Source of the DNA: Streptomyces noursei
GTDB lineage: Bacteria; Actinomycetota; Actinomycetes; Streptomycetales; Streptomycetaceae
DNA length: 64,000 nt
Direction: 5' to 3'
Assembly: GCF_001646665.1 (NCBI RefSeq)
Contig: NZ_LWBU01000043.1
Coordinates: 124,001 to 188,000, forward strand
In this document: positions 1-7,739 of the stretch, piece by piece
How the letters are laid out: each line of letters opens with the position of its first letter
Position numbering within the stretch: the first letter of the stretch is position 1
Made by a program: the position numbers and the translations under genes
The notes under the pieces: generated by a model
Told to the model about the DNA's origin: nothing
What the model saw: only the letters and a program-made list of their open reading frames with translations
Databases searched by the model: none

Positions 1-117
1 CGCGGCGGCCTGCGCCAGCAACCGCCGCTCCGCCCCGGCCAGCGCCTCCGCGTCCGCCCGCAGGCGGGCCTGCTGGGCGGACAGGTCGTCGTCGTCCCGT
101 ACCGCGTCCACGGTCAT
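1..117 (-). CDS. Unknown protein, N-terminal fragment cut by window edge
   Basis: The reading frame begins at an ATG at 117 (minus strand) and is open for 39 codons to the window edge, so only the N-terminus is visible. A GAGGGAG ribosome binding site lies about 7 nt before the ATG. The peptide begins MTVDAVRDDDDLSAQQ and continues as an Ala/Arg/Glu-rich, probably helical stretch (coiled-coil-like). It starts 55 nt after the stop of the upstream hydrolase gene on the same strand, so co-transcription is likely. No family can be assigned from this fragment. Confidence 0.65.
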   Translation of the reverse strand, partial: MTVDAVRDDDDLSAQQARLRADAEALAGAERRLLAQAAA

Positions 118-171
118 GCGGCTGCTCCCTCGCTCTCCCGGCGTCACCCTGTCGTGTCCCGGCCGTCCGAC

Positions 172-2379
172 TCAGCGGGGCAGCGGCGCCCCGGCACCGC
201 GCCGGGCCTGGTACTCCGGCGCGCTGAACACGCACAGCGGCCGCGCCCCGTCCAGCCCCAGCGCCCGGGCCTGCCGCACCAGCGGCTCCTCCTCCGCGGC
301 AGGTCCGGGCGCGCAGCGCAGGCGCAGCCGGGGCGCGGCGTGGAACCGCTGGCGCCCCGCGCAGTGCACCATCGACCGCAGGGTCGCGTCGGCGGTACGC
401 CCGTACAGCACGGAGTCGACGTGCGGAGCGGGCACGTACGGGCCGAGGTCACCGGTCAGCCCCAGGAGCGGCGGCGCGTCCGTGCCGCCCGGTCCGGACA
501 GGGTCGCGTTCAGCCGGTTGCCGGCCAGCCGCACGTCGACCAGGGCCGTGGCGGCCGGCTGCCCCCACAGTTCCCGGCCGGCCGCGGCTGCCTCCGGCGT
601 CGTCACCGCCAGGGCGGTCACCTGCCGCCCGGTGCGGCGGGTGTCCGCCCGCCGCAGCAGCTCGCGCACCACGTCGTGGGCACGGGGCCGCCACAGGTCG
701 TTCACCAGGACGGCGAGGCTCAGCTCGTTGTACGGGCCGAGGCTCACGCAGCGGTGCTCGTACGCCGACAGCGCCACCAGCACGCGGCGCCCGATCCGGC
801 TGGGGCTCATCCAGGACGCGTCGGACAGCAGCCCCGCCACCCGCTCGGGGTCCACGGCGAAGATCGCGACCGCGGCCGTCGAGTCGTAGTACCGCACCGG
901 GGTCTCCACCGGCCCGGCGGACGTCGCCACCGGGCTCACCGGAACCGCCATCAGGGGGTACCCCTGCGGCGGGTTGGCCCGGTCCTTCAGCTGGTACACC
1001 TGCGAGCGCAGCACCGGCCCCCGGTAGGGCGTCAGCGCCTCGTCGATGTCCCGGCGGGCGCCGGCCAGCTCCGCCTCCAGGTTCCCCATGTATTTCCCCA
1101 GCGTGTGGCAGAGCGGGAACTCGTGGCTGGAGTCGATGTAGTCCACCTCGTACCAGTCCGGGTGGGGGGTGAACACCGAACCCGACCCCGCGCCCCGGCC
1201 GTCCAGCGTCGGCACCAGGTCGTGCTGGTTGGTGACGCTCGCCACCCATGTCCGGGGGTCGGCGGGCTTCTTGTTGTCGATGGGGGAGCCCACGGCCACC
1301 ATGTGCGTCACCCGGAAACGCCGGCAGAACGCGTTGTTCTGCGCCAGGTTCATCAGGGCGATGCCGCCCTCGCTGTGCCCGACGAGCGCGATCTCCGCAC
1401 CGGCCGGCAGCCCGTACTCGTCGATGGCCAGCAGGATCCCACGGGTGTACGGGGACTCGGGGTCGAACAGGTTGCTCCACGCGCCGACGAAGTCCTGCGG
1501 GGAGTCGTTGCGCGGCTTGCCGGGCGCCATCCCCGGGGCCTGGAGCACGTGCCGCACCACGCCGTCCGGCCCCCGCACGTCCTGGATCAGGATCCGCCCG
1601 TCCGTCCGCAGCAGGTCGATGTTGCCCAGGAAGTCCATCAGGGAGCCCTCGGTACCGAGCGCCCGCCGCTCCTCCTCGTCCAGGGGCACCGCGACGGCGG
1701 CCCCCTCGCCCGCGTCGAACGCCGCGAGGTGGCGGGCGGCGATCCCGAACCACGGATCGGCGTGCAGCGCCTCACCGGTCGCGATCTGCCACCCCACCTC
1801 GTCGTTGAGCGGGTTCTCGTCGAGCAGCGCCCGGATGGCCGACAGCTCCGCGAACAGGGGCGCCACCGTGGACATCGCCCGCTCGGCGCCCTTGTCCTTC
1901 AGCAGCGCCCGCAGGGCGCGCAGCGCCTCCACGTCCCGGTCGCCGGTCACCGCGTCCATCAGGCGCCGCATGCCCGGGTCGCGCCCCAGCTCCGGGTGTT
2001 CGGCGAGCACGGCGGCGGCGCGCATCCGCAGGGACGTCACCGCGATCCGGTTCGCCAGGCTCTCCCGGCCGCACACCTCACCGGCCTGCCCGATCCGCTT
2101 GAGCACCCCGTCGCCGCCGCCCAGCGCGAAGCCGAGGCCCGCCGCGCTGGTCAGCGCCCGGACGAGCGACCACTGCGCGGCCATGCCGGCCCGCGGATGC
2201 CGCAGGCTCGACCGGGCGAAGAGGGGCGAGCCCAGTACGGCCCCGGCGCGCGCGGCGGCGCCCCGGACCTCCAGGGCGCAGCGCGACACCTCCAGGGCCG
2301 CCTCACGCAGCATTCGCGCGGTCTCGGCCGCACCCGGCTCGGCGGGGTGCGCCGCACCGGCATGGTGATGGGACGCCAT
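172..2379 (-). CDS. Alpha/beta hydrolase fused to an acetoacetate-decarboxylase-like domain
   Basis: 735 residues. Residues 1-230 are an Ala/Arg-rich helical region. Residues 250-440 look like an alpha/beta hydrolase (lipase/esterase type): the nucleophile elbow GHSEGG puts the Ser at 336, with candidate Asp at 387 (NQHDLVP) and His at 419 or 425. Residues about 495-690 match the acetoacetate decarboxylase fold: YYDSTAAVAIFAVDPERV, LGPYNELSLAV and GRELWGQP align with the family's strand motifs. In the true decarboxylase the Schiff-base Lys follows the GREL segment (PKK); here the segment reads QPAAT, so decarboxylase chemistry is unlikely and a binding role is more plausible. No signal peptide is visible, suggesting a cytoplasmic protein. 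The ATG at 2379 has only a weak ribosome site. The substrate is unknown. The hydrolase assignment is firm; the decarboxylase-fold assignment rests on motif recognition. Confidence 0.72.
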   Translation of the reverse strand: MASHHHAGAAHPAEPGAAETARMLREAALEVSRCALEVRGAAARAGAVLGSPLFARSSLRHPRAGMAAQWSLVRALTSAAGLGFALGGGDGVLKRIGQAGEVCGRESLANRIAVTSLRMRAAAVLAEHPELGRDPGMRRLMDAVTGDRDVEALRALRALLKDKGAERAMSTVAPLFAELSAIRALLDENPLNDEVGWQIATGEALHADPWFGIAARHLAAFDAGEGAAVAVPLDEEERRALGTEGSLMDFLGNIDLLRTDGRILIQDVRGPDGVVRHVLQAPGMAPGKPRNDSPQDFVGAWSNLFDPESPYTRGILLAIDEYGLPAGAEIALVGHSEGGIALMNLAQNNAFCRRFRVTHMVAVGSPIDNKKPADPRTWVASVTNQHDLVPTLDGRGAGSGSVFTPHPDWYEVDYIDSSHEFPLCHTLGKYMGNLEAELAGARRDIDEALTPYRGPVLRSQVYQLKDRANPPQGYPLMAVPVSPVATSAGPVETPVRYYDSTAAVAIFAVDPERVAGLLSDASWMSPSRIGRRVLVALSAYEHRCVSLGPYNELSLAVLVNDLWRPRAHDVVRELLRRADTRRTGRQVTALAVTTPEAAAAGRELWGQPAATALVDVRLAGNRLNATLSGPGGTDAPPLLGLTGDLGPYVPAPHVDSVLYGRTADATLRSMVHCAGRQRFHAAPRLRLRCAPGPAAEEEPLVRQARALGLDGARPLCVFSAPEYQARRGAGAPLPR

Positions 2380-2690
2380 GACGGCCTCGCAAGGACGTGA
2401 ACCGGGCCGACGGGTTCGGCCCTTCCCGGCCGATCATCGGCTCTCCCGCCCGGCCCCGCATCCCGGCCCCGCGTCCTGGCCCCCCGCCCCGGCCCCCCCG
2501 CATCCCGCCCTCCTGCATCCCCCCCGCATCCCCGGCCCCCCGCCCCGCCCCCCGCATCCCGGCCACCCGCACCGGCCCCGCACCCCGGCCTCCGGGAACC
2601 CGGTCTTCTCGCAAGTGTCTCGGGACGACCGTGGCCCGCTGTGGCCGACGTCTCCGCACGGGACACGGCGGTCCGGGTTAAGCTCACCGG
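2380..2690. repeat. Intergenic region with degenerate C-rich direct repeats
   Basis: This stretch separates the divergent hydrolase gene and the leader-peptide/oxygenase unit. Roughly 2440-2600 is a low-complexity pyrimidine-rich track with a recurring CCCGCATCCCGG-like core broken by CCCCG runs. Open frames across it are Pro/Arg-rich artefacts. Apart from the candidate -10 box near its right end, nothing gene-like is seen. Confidence 0.5.
2679..2684 (+). promoter_or_regulatory. Candidate -10 box for leaderless leader-peptide transcript
   Basis: TAAGCT lies 6 nt before the GTG of the short reading frame at 2691. This is the usual distance from a -10 hexamer to a transcription start, so transcription would begin at or next to the GTG and give a leaderless mRNA. 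No clear -35 is visible. It is an inference from spacing. Confidence 0.4.
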
Positions 2691-2765
2691 GTGACTCTTC
2701 TCGTGATGCGCCGGCACGTGGACTACGCGCGCGTCACGACCATGAGCTGTCCGCCGCAGGACTGA
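2691..2765 (+). CDS. Candidate 24-residue regulatory leader peptide
   Basis: GTG-initiated frame of 24 codons, beginning MTLLVMRRHVDYARV and ending with MSCPPQD before TGA. It matches the pattern of short peptides annotated as putative leader peptides in streptomycetes: an Arg-Arg/Leu-His-Val-Asp core, then Arg-Val and a Cys codon near the end. There is no good Shine-Dalgarno, but a -10-like TAAGCT 6 nt upstream suggests leaderless translation. Leaderless cysteine-codon short frames acting as cysteine-responsive attenuators are known in mycobacteria. The next gene downstream (142 nt) is the 2OG/Fe(II) oxygenase, so the peptide probably regulates it. Regulation by cysteine or sulfur status is inference. 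Confidence 0.62.
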   Translation: MTLLVMRRHVDYARVTTMSCPPQD

Positions 2766-2906
2766 CCCTCTCCTCACGTCCCACCAGGTCCTGCCGCGGC
2801 GGACACGCGCTCCCCGGCACACCCCTGCCGGCGCCTCCCGCGCACCCTCGCGATCCCGCCACCTCCGGGAAACAGGGCCTCGTCACATCAGAAACGGAAG
2901 GCCATC

Positions 2907-3926
2907 ATGCCGTCCATGCCACCAGCGTTCCCGGGCTCCCTGCCCGTCATCGACCTCTCCCTGGCCGACGACCCCGCGACCCGGGCGTCGTTCCACCGGG
3001 ACCTGCACGACGCCGCGCACGACGTGGGCTTCCTCCACCTGACCGGGCACGGCGTCACCCCTGCCGAGACCGACCGGATCCTGCGCGTCACCAGGGAGTT
3101 CTTCGCCCTCCCGGAGGCCGACCGGCTGGCCGTCAGCAACCTGCGCTCGCCCCACTTCCGCGGCTACACCCGCGTCGGACACGAACTCACCGGAGGCCGC
3201 TCCGACTGGCGCGACCAGCTCGACGTCGGCGCCGAACGGCCCGCTCCCACGGTGGGCCCCGACGACCCCGCGTACCTGTGGCTGGAGGGCCCCAACCAGT
3301 GGCCCGCCGCGCTGCCGGAGCTGCGCACGGTGGTGCTCGCCTGGCAGGAACGGCTGGCCGCGGTGGCCCACCGGCTGCTGCGGGAACTGCTCGTCTCCAT
3401 CGGGGCGCCCGCCGACTTCTTCGACGACGCGTTCGCCGACCGTCCCCATCTGCACACCAAACTGATCCGGTACCCCGGCTCGGCACCCTCGGGCAGCGGC
3501 CAGGGCGTGGGCGCGCACAAGGACTACGGCTTCCTGACGCTCCTGCTCCAGGACGGTGTGGGCGGGCTCCAGGTCCGCTCCGGCGACACGTTCCTCGAAG
3601 TGCCGCCCATGCCCGGCGCGTTCGTGGTCAACCTCGGCGAGCTGCTGGAGATAGCGACCGACGGCTACCTGGCGGCGACCGACCACCGCGTCGTCAGCCC
3701 GCCCGGTGCGGTGGAGCGCTACTCCGTGCCGTTCTTCTACAACCCCCGCCTCGACGCGGTCATCGACACCGTGCCGGGGGCGTATCTGGCGAAGGCGCCC
3801 GGCATCGCGCACGACCACACCAACCCGCTCCACGCCGAGTACGGCCGCAACGAGCTGAAGGGCTGGACGCGGGCCCACCCGGAGGTCGCCCGCCGCCACC
3901 ACCCGGAGCTGATCGACGCGGGCTGA
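2907..3926 (+). CDS. 2-oxoglutarate/Fe(II)-dependent oxygenase (isopenicillin N synthase family)
   Basis: 339 residues, the normal length for the family. The N-terminal part (PVIDLSLADDP, then DVGFLHLTGHGV) is the DIOX_N domain. The Fe(II) ligands are visible as H-x-D in GAHKDYGFLTLL and a distal His in ATDHRVVSPPG; the 2OG-binding Arg-x-Ser motif is RYSVPFF. The ATG at 2907 follows a strong site (ACGGAAGG, 5 nt). The enzyme would be cytoplasmic and couple 2OG decarboxylation to oxidation of an unknown substrate. Upstream lies a candidate leader peptide, and downstream a hairpin terminator separates it from the convergent GH114 gene. Many bacterial members of this branch are annotated isopenicillin N synthase family without beta-lactam function, and no beta-lactam genes are present here. 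Confidence 0.88.
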   Translation: MPSMPPAFPGSLPVIDLSLADDPATRASFHRDLHDAAHDVGFLHLTGHGVTPAETDRILRVTREFFALPEADRLAVSNLRSPHFRGYTRVGHELTGGRSDWRDQLDVGAERPAPTVGPDDPAYLWLEGPNQWPAALPELRTVVLAWQERLAAVAHRLLRELLVSIGAPADFFDDAFADRPHLHTKLIRYPGSAPSGSGQGVGAHKDYGFLTLLLQDGVGGLQVRSGDTFLEVPPMPGAFVVNLGELLEIATDGYLAATDHRVVSPPGAVERYSVPFFYNPRLDAVIDTVPGAYLAKAPGIAHDHTNPLHAEYGRNELKGWTRAHPEVARRHHPELIDAG

Positions 3927-3939
3927 CCCGGCCCTGGCC

Positions 3940-3975
3940 GGCGGTACGGGAGGCGCCCGAAGCCCCCGTACCGCC
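3940..3975. terminator. Hairpin between convergent oxygenase and GH114 genes
   Basis: Perfect 11-bp inverted repeat, GGCGGTACGGG (3940-3950) and CCCGTACCGCC (3965-3975), with a 14-nt loop. It sits in the roughly 100-bp gap between two convergent stops and could terminate both transcripts. There is no T-run, as is common in streptomycetes. Confidence 0.65.
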
Positions 3976-4025
3976 GTCGGCCGCCCCTGGCACGCCCGTA
4001 CCGCCGCCCGTGCCGGCGGCGCGGG

Positions 4026-4832
4026 TCAGCAGGGATGCCGCCAGGTGTCCAGGTCCGGCCGCTTGCGCATCGACGACAGGCCCAGCCGGCGCGCCTGCGG
4101 GCAGAAGTCGGCCGGGGCGAGCGCGTACTCGACGTGGAAGACCGCCTTGCCCGCCCGGACGAACGGGGCGAGCCGCTCGCACTCCTCGAACTCGGCGCAC
4201 TGCTCGTTGACCGCGAAGTCGAAGAGCCCCACCAGGGCGGGGATCTGCGGCAGGTCGTTCTTCAGCCCCACCGACAGGCCCCGCTCGTGCGCCGCCCGGG
4301 CGATCATGCGGTTGTACGCGAGCTGGTGCGCGGCCTCCAGCGGGAAACCGGTGTCGTGCAGGTACCCGTCCAGCAGGTCCGGCTCCACCGCGTCGAAGCC
4401 CTTGTCCCGGCACATGTCGAGCCGCCGCTCCATCAGGGGCCGCAGGACGTCCAGGCGCCGGATGTCCAGCCAGCGCTCCCCGCTCCAGCCGTTGGGCCCG
4501 CCCCGGACGGACCGCGGGAAGGCGTCGCGGTCGGGGCGGAAGTCCTCCCAGGCGCCGGCGTTGACGTAACAGATCACGCGCCGGCCGTCGCGGTGGAGCC
4601 GCGCCACGTCCCCGGCGCCGTTCTCGAAGCCGTCGATGTCGTACACCGGCACGTCGGCACGGGGATCGACCCGCCCGTCGAGCTGCCACTGCCAGGCCGT
4701 GCCCGGGCGCGGCACCCACCGCCCCGGCGCCGGGGGCCGGGGGGAGACGTCCCCCGAGCACCCCGCGACCACCAGGAGCAGGGCGACGACCAGCAGCGAC
4801 CGCCGCCCGTACGGTACGGCGCGCCCCCTCAC
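4026..4832 (-). CDS. GH114 family lipoprotein, polygalactosaminidase-like
   Basis: 268 residues from a GTG at 4832 whose bases overlap the TGA of the upstream SDR gene (GTGA), implying translational coupling. The N-terminus is a lipoprotein signal: twin Arg, hydrophobic LLVVALLLVV, lipobox VAGC with Cys at 25. The mature part carries the GH114 (TIM-barrel, endo-alpha-1,4-polygalactosaminidase) signatures WQWQLDG, VPVYDIDGFEN, VICYVNAGAWEDFRPD, the acidic DAVEPDLLDGY and GLKNDLPQ. Members cleave galactosamine-containing glycans; in fungal galactosaminogalactan and related systems such hydrolases are encoded with the synthesis machinery. As the last gene of a probable polysaccharide operon, it may trim or release the polymer at the outer face of the membrane. 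The family call is firm; the substrate is inferred. Confidence 0.85.
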   Translation of the reverse strand: MRGRAVPYGRRSLLVVALLLVVAGCSGDVSPRPPAPGRWVPRPGTAWQWQLDGRVDPRADVPVYDIDGFENGAGDVARLHRDGRRVICYVNAGAWEDFRPDRDAFPRSVRGGPNGWSGERWLDIRRLDVLRPLMERRLDMCRDKGFDAVEPDLLDGYLHDTGFPLEAAHQLAYNRMIARAAHERGLSVGLKNDLPQIPALVGLFDFAVNEQCAEFEECERLAPFVRAGKAVFHVEYALAPADFCPQARRLGLSSMRKRPDLDTWRHPC

Positions 4833-5800
4833 CGCACGGCGCCCGCGTCGCGCCCGGCCGCCGCACCGGCCTCGCGCCCGGCCGCCGCACCGGCGCCGTC
4901 CCCGGCCGGCGCACCCGCCACGGACGCCCACAGCGCGGCGACCGAGTCCGCGAGGCCGAAGCGGGGCGCCCAGCCCAGCGCCCGGTGCGCCGCCGAGATG
5001 TCGGAGCACTGCCACGAGACGGCGGAGGAGCGGTCCGACCCGCCGCCCGCCTCCTCGACGCGCCCCGTGAACCCGGCCGCGCCGGCCAGCGCGTGCACCA
5101 GGTCGCGCACCCGGACCGCCCGCCCGCCGCCGACGTTCAGCACCGGGGGCACCGCACCGCGCCGGGTCGCCGCGAGCACCACCGCGCGGGCGACGTCCCG
5201 GACGTCCACGAAGTCCCGGTACGCGGACAGGTCACCGAGCCGGACCACCTCGCCGGGGCCGCCGCCCGCCCCGGACAGACGCCGGGCGAGACCGCCGGGC
5301 AGCCCCGCCGCCGGGGCGCCCGGCCCCACGGGGTTGCCCACGCGCAGGACGACCGCGTCCAGGCCGGAGGCGGTCACCGCGACCGTCCCGGCGAGCTTGG
5401 TGGCCCCGTAGGGGGCGACCGGCCGGGTGGGCGCCTCCTCCGTGACGGGTTCACCGGGCCGGCCGGGCCCGTACTCGGCGGCCGACCCGAGGTGGACCAG
5501 CCGGGCGCCGGGCGCCGCCTCCCGCAGGGCGGCGCACAGTACGGCCGGGCCGCGGGCGTTCACCTCCGCGAGCGTCACGGGGTCGCCGCCGACCGCCCCC
5601 GCGCAGTTGACCACGGCGTCGGGCGCGAGCGCGGCGAGCGCCCCGGCCAGCGGACCGGTACGGGCCGTGGCGAGGTCCACCGGCAGGTCCGCGCCGGGGG
5701 ACCGGCCGCCGAGCAGCAGCTCCACCCCCTCGGCGGCGCGCAGGTGTGCGGTCACGTGGCTCCCCAGGTACCCGGTGGAGCCCACGACGAGGATGCGCAT
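4829..5800 (-). CDS. NAD-dependent epimerase/dehydratase (extended SDR)
   Basis: 323 residues. The N-terminal Rossmann motif GSTGYLG (residues 7-13), the SDR Asn in AVVNCAGAVGGDP, and the catalytic Tyr-x3-Lys in PYGATKLAG are visible. The Ser before it lies in HLGSAAEYGPG. Such enzymes act on nucleotide sugars as 4-epimerases, 4-reductases or dehydratases. It starts 7 nt after the stop of the nucleotidyltransferase gene and its stop overlaps the GH114 start. In a galactosaminoglycan pathway a UDP-sugar 4-epimerase would be expected, and this gene or the 4,6-dehydratase-like SDR could fill that role. The exact reaction cannot be read from sequence. Confidence 0.82.
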   Translation of the reverse strand: MRILVVGSTGYLGSHVTAHLRAAEGVELLLGGRSPGADLPVDLATARTGPLAGALAALAPDAVVNCAGAVGGDPVTLAEVNARGPAVLCAALREAAPGARLVHLGSAAEYGPGRPGEPVTEEAPTRPVAPYGATKLAGTVAVTASGLDAVVLRVGNPVGPGAPAAGLPGGLARRLSGAGGGPGEVVRLGDLSAYRDFVDVRDVARAVVLAATRRGAVPPVLNVGGGRAVRVRDLVHALAGAAGFTGRVEEAGGGSDRSSAVSWQCSDISAAHRALGWAPRFGLADSVAALWASVAGAPAGDGAGAAAGREAGAAAGRDAGAVR

Positions 5801-5807
5801 GAGGTGC

Positions 5808-6521
5808 TCAGGCTCCCTTCAGCAGGAGCGACTGGTGGCTGGTGAACTCGGCGTTGGCCCGGTCGTAGTCGTCCGGGCGGCCGATGTCGAGCCAGTAGCC
5901 GTCGAACTCGTACGCCGCCGGCGGGTTCGGTGTCCGCAGCAGGTCCAGGATCAGTTCGTCGAACCCGAGCGGCAGCCCCGGCGTGTACGCGTCCAGCGTG
6001 GCGCGGGACAGCCCGTACACCCCCATCGACACCCGGCAGTCGAGGCTGGGCTTCTCGCGGAATCCCACCACCTTGCCGGCGTCGGTGGTGAGCACGCCGA
6101 AGTCGATGTGCACCTGGCGGCAGTAGGTGGCGATGGTCAGCGGCGCGTCCCCCTCGGTGTGGCACCGCAGCAGGTCGGCGTAGTCGAGGTCGGTCAGGAC
6201 GTCGCCGTTCATCACCAGGAACGATTCGGGCAGCCGGTCCCGCATCGTCAGCAGCGGCCCGATGGTGCCCAGCGGGCTCTCCTCGGTGGAGTAGTCCACC
6301 TCCATCCCCCAGCGCGAGCCGTTGCCGACGTACGCCCGGATGATCTGACCGAGGTGGCCGATGGCCAGGGTGCAGCTGGTGAAGCCGGCCGACGCCAGCT
6401 GCCGCAGGACGATCTCCAGGATCGCGTGCCGGTCCCCGATGGGCACCAGCGGTTTGGGCAGGGCGGTGGTGTACGGACGCAACCGGACGCCCTTGCCCCC
6501 GGCGAGTATGACGACGTGCAT
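5808..6521 (-). CDS. Sugar-1-phosphate nucleotidyltransferase
   Basis: 237 residues. The N-terminus VVILAGGKGVRLRPYT is the pyrophosphorylase NTP-binding signature (G-G-x-G-x-R-L-x-P), followed by PKPLVPIGD. FLVMNGDVLTDLDY gives the metal-binding Asp, and FREKPS and YWLDIGRPDDYDRAN are C-terminal signatures. It transfers a nucleotidyl group to a sugar-1-phosphate and supplies activated sugar to the polysaccharide pathway. The GGGAGG ribosome site is well placed before the ATG. It lies 31 nt after the 4,6-dehydratase-like gene and 7 nt before the SDR gene, consistent with one operon. It is at the short end of the family, with no C-terminal beta-helix, so it is a mono-functional GlmU/RmlA-like enzyme. 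Confidence 0.88.
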   Translation of the reverse strand: MHVVILAGGKGVRLRPYTTALPKPLVPIGDRHAILEIVLRQLASAGFTSCTLAIGHLGQIIRAYVGNGSRWGMEVDYSTEESPLGTIGPLLTMRDRLPESFLVMNGDVLTDLDYADLLRCHTEGDAPLTIATYCRQVHIDFGVLTTDAGKVVGFREKPSLDCRVSMGVYGLSRATLDAYTPGLPLGFDELILDLLRTPNPPAAYEFDGYWLDIGRPDDYDRANAEFTSHQSLLLKGA

Positions 6522-6552
6522 GGGAAGCCTCCCTCTACGTGGACGCGGTCGG

Positions 6553-7554
6553 TCAGATGTTGTAGATGTCCGTCTTGTAGCGGGCGAGGTGCGCCGGGTC
6601 GCGGAAGAACTCGACGGTCCGCGCGAGGCCCCGCTCCAGGTCGTGCTCCGGCGCCCAGCCCGTGGCGCCGCGCAGCCGGCCCGCGTCCGCGACCAGCCGC
6701 ATCACCTCCGAGGCGGCGGGCCGGATGCGCTGCGGGTCCTCCCGCACGTCCAGGTCGGCGTCCATCACCTTGCCGATGAGCCGGACCAGGTCGCCGACCG
6801 AGATCTCCTGCCCCGTGCCGGCGTTGAAGGTCCGCCCGACCACGCGGTCCGCCGGAGCGGTGCCCACGGCCAGGAACGCGCGGGCCGTGTCGGCGACGTA
6901 GGTGAAGTCGCGGGTGGGCCGCAGGTCGCCGAGGGTGATCGTGCGCGATCCCGCGGCGACCTGTCCGATGGCGGTCGGGATGACGGCCCGCATGGACTGC
7001 CGGGGGCCGTAGGTGTTGAACGGGCGGAGGGTCACCACCGGGGTGCCGAAGCTCGCGTGGTAGCTGTCCGCGAGCCGGTCCCCGCCGGCCTTCGACGCCG
7101 CGTACGGCGACTGGGTGTTGATCGGGTGGTCCTCGGTGATGGGGACGGTCCGGGCCGTGCCGTACGTCTCGCTGGTGGAGGTGTGCACCAGCCGGGGCGT
7201 CCCCAGGGTCCGTACCGCCTCCAGCACGTTGAGGGTGCCGGTGACGTTGGTGTCGACGTAGCTGTGCGGGGCCCGGTAGGAGTACGGGATCGCGATGAGG
7301 GCGGCCAGGTGGTAGACCGCGTCGGCCCCTTCGGCCAGGGCGCGCACCGAACCCGGGTCGCGCACGTCGCCGAGGACGACCTCCACCTCGGCGAGCACGT
7401 CGCGCGGCAGCACCTCCAGCCAGCCGTACGAGGAGAAGGAGTTGTACTGCGCCATGGCGCGGACCCGGTGCCCCGAGGCCACCAGGGCCTCGGTCAGGTG
7501 CGAGCCGATGAACCCGTCGGCTCCGGTGACAGCGGCGAGCGGTGCGGAGGTCAC
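6553..7554 (-). CDS. NAD-dependent 4,6-dehydratase-like SDR (LegB-type)
   Basis: 333 residues from a GTG at 7554 with AAAGGAAGA 4 nt upstream. Motifs: GADGFIGSH (Rossmann), NSFSSYGWLE, AALIAIPYSYRAPHSYVDTN, TSTSETYG and the catalytic SPYAASKAGGDRL (Tyr-x3-Lys), then RPFNTYGPRQS. The NSF-x-SYGWLE and IPYSYRAP elements are typical of the GDP/UDP-N-acetylglucosamine 4,6-dehydratase (LegB-like) branch. It would convert a nucleotide sugar to its 4-keto-6-deoxy form, or act as an epimerase. It heads the distal half of the minus-strand polysaccharide operon, separated from the membrane gene by a 185-bp repeat-rich gap. Cytoplasmic. Family firm, precise substrate unknown. Confidence 0.85.
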   Translation of the reverse strand: MTSAPLAAVTGADGFIGSHLTEALVASGHRVRAMAQYNSFSSYGWLEVLPRDVLAEVEVVLGDVRDPGSVRALAEGADAVYHLAALIAIPYSYRAPHSYVDTNVTGTLNVLEAVRTLGTPRLVHTSTSETYGTARTVPITEDHPINTQSPYAASKAGGDRLADSYHASFGTPVVTLRPFNTYGPRQSMRAVIPTAIGQVAAGSRTITLGDLRPTRDFTYVADTARAFLAVGTAPADRVVGRTFNAGTGQEISVGDLVRLIGKVMDADLDVREDPQRIRPAASEVMRLVADAGRLRGATGWAPEHDLERGLARTVEFFRDPAHLARYKTDIYNI

Positions 7555-7574
7555 GTCGTCTTCCTTTCGTCCCG

Positions 7575-7735
7575 AGCGGTGCGTGTGCGGTGAGTGAGGT
7601 GCGCGTGCGGTGCCGGTGGTGCGTCGTCGTGCGTGGTGGTCCTCGGTGGTCCGTTGCGGTGCGTGGTGGTCCGTTGCGTTGCGGTCCGGTGGTGTGGTGG
7701 TGCGGCCGGCGCGGTGCGGGCCGCGGCGGCGGGGC
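7575..7735. repeat. G/T-rich imperfect tandem repeat
   Basis: The gap between the membrane-protein gene and the dehydratase gene is filled with overlapping copies of GGTGGTCCGTTGCGGTGCG-like units (plus strand), for example around 7630-7690. The composition differs from the neighbouring coding DNA. Open frames across it are artefacts. It may hold an internal promoter for the downstream three-gene nucleotide-sugar block, but no box could be assigned. Confidence 0.5.
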
Positions 7736-7739
7736 GGGA

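Noticed and set aside
154..2400. Long plus-strand open frame opposite the hydrolase gene
   Set aside because: Arg/His/Gln-rich translation typical of the antisense of a GC-rich gene; the minus strand has recognisable hydrolase motifs.
2907..3926. Possible beta-lactam biosynthesis gene (isopenicillin N synthase)
   Set aside because: Only the family fold is shared; no ACV synthetase or other beta-lactam genes are present, so a specific IPNS call is not supported.
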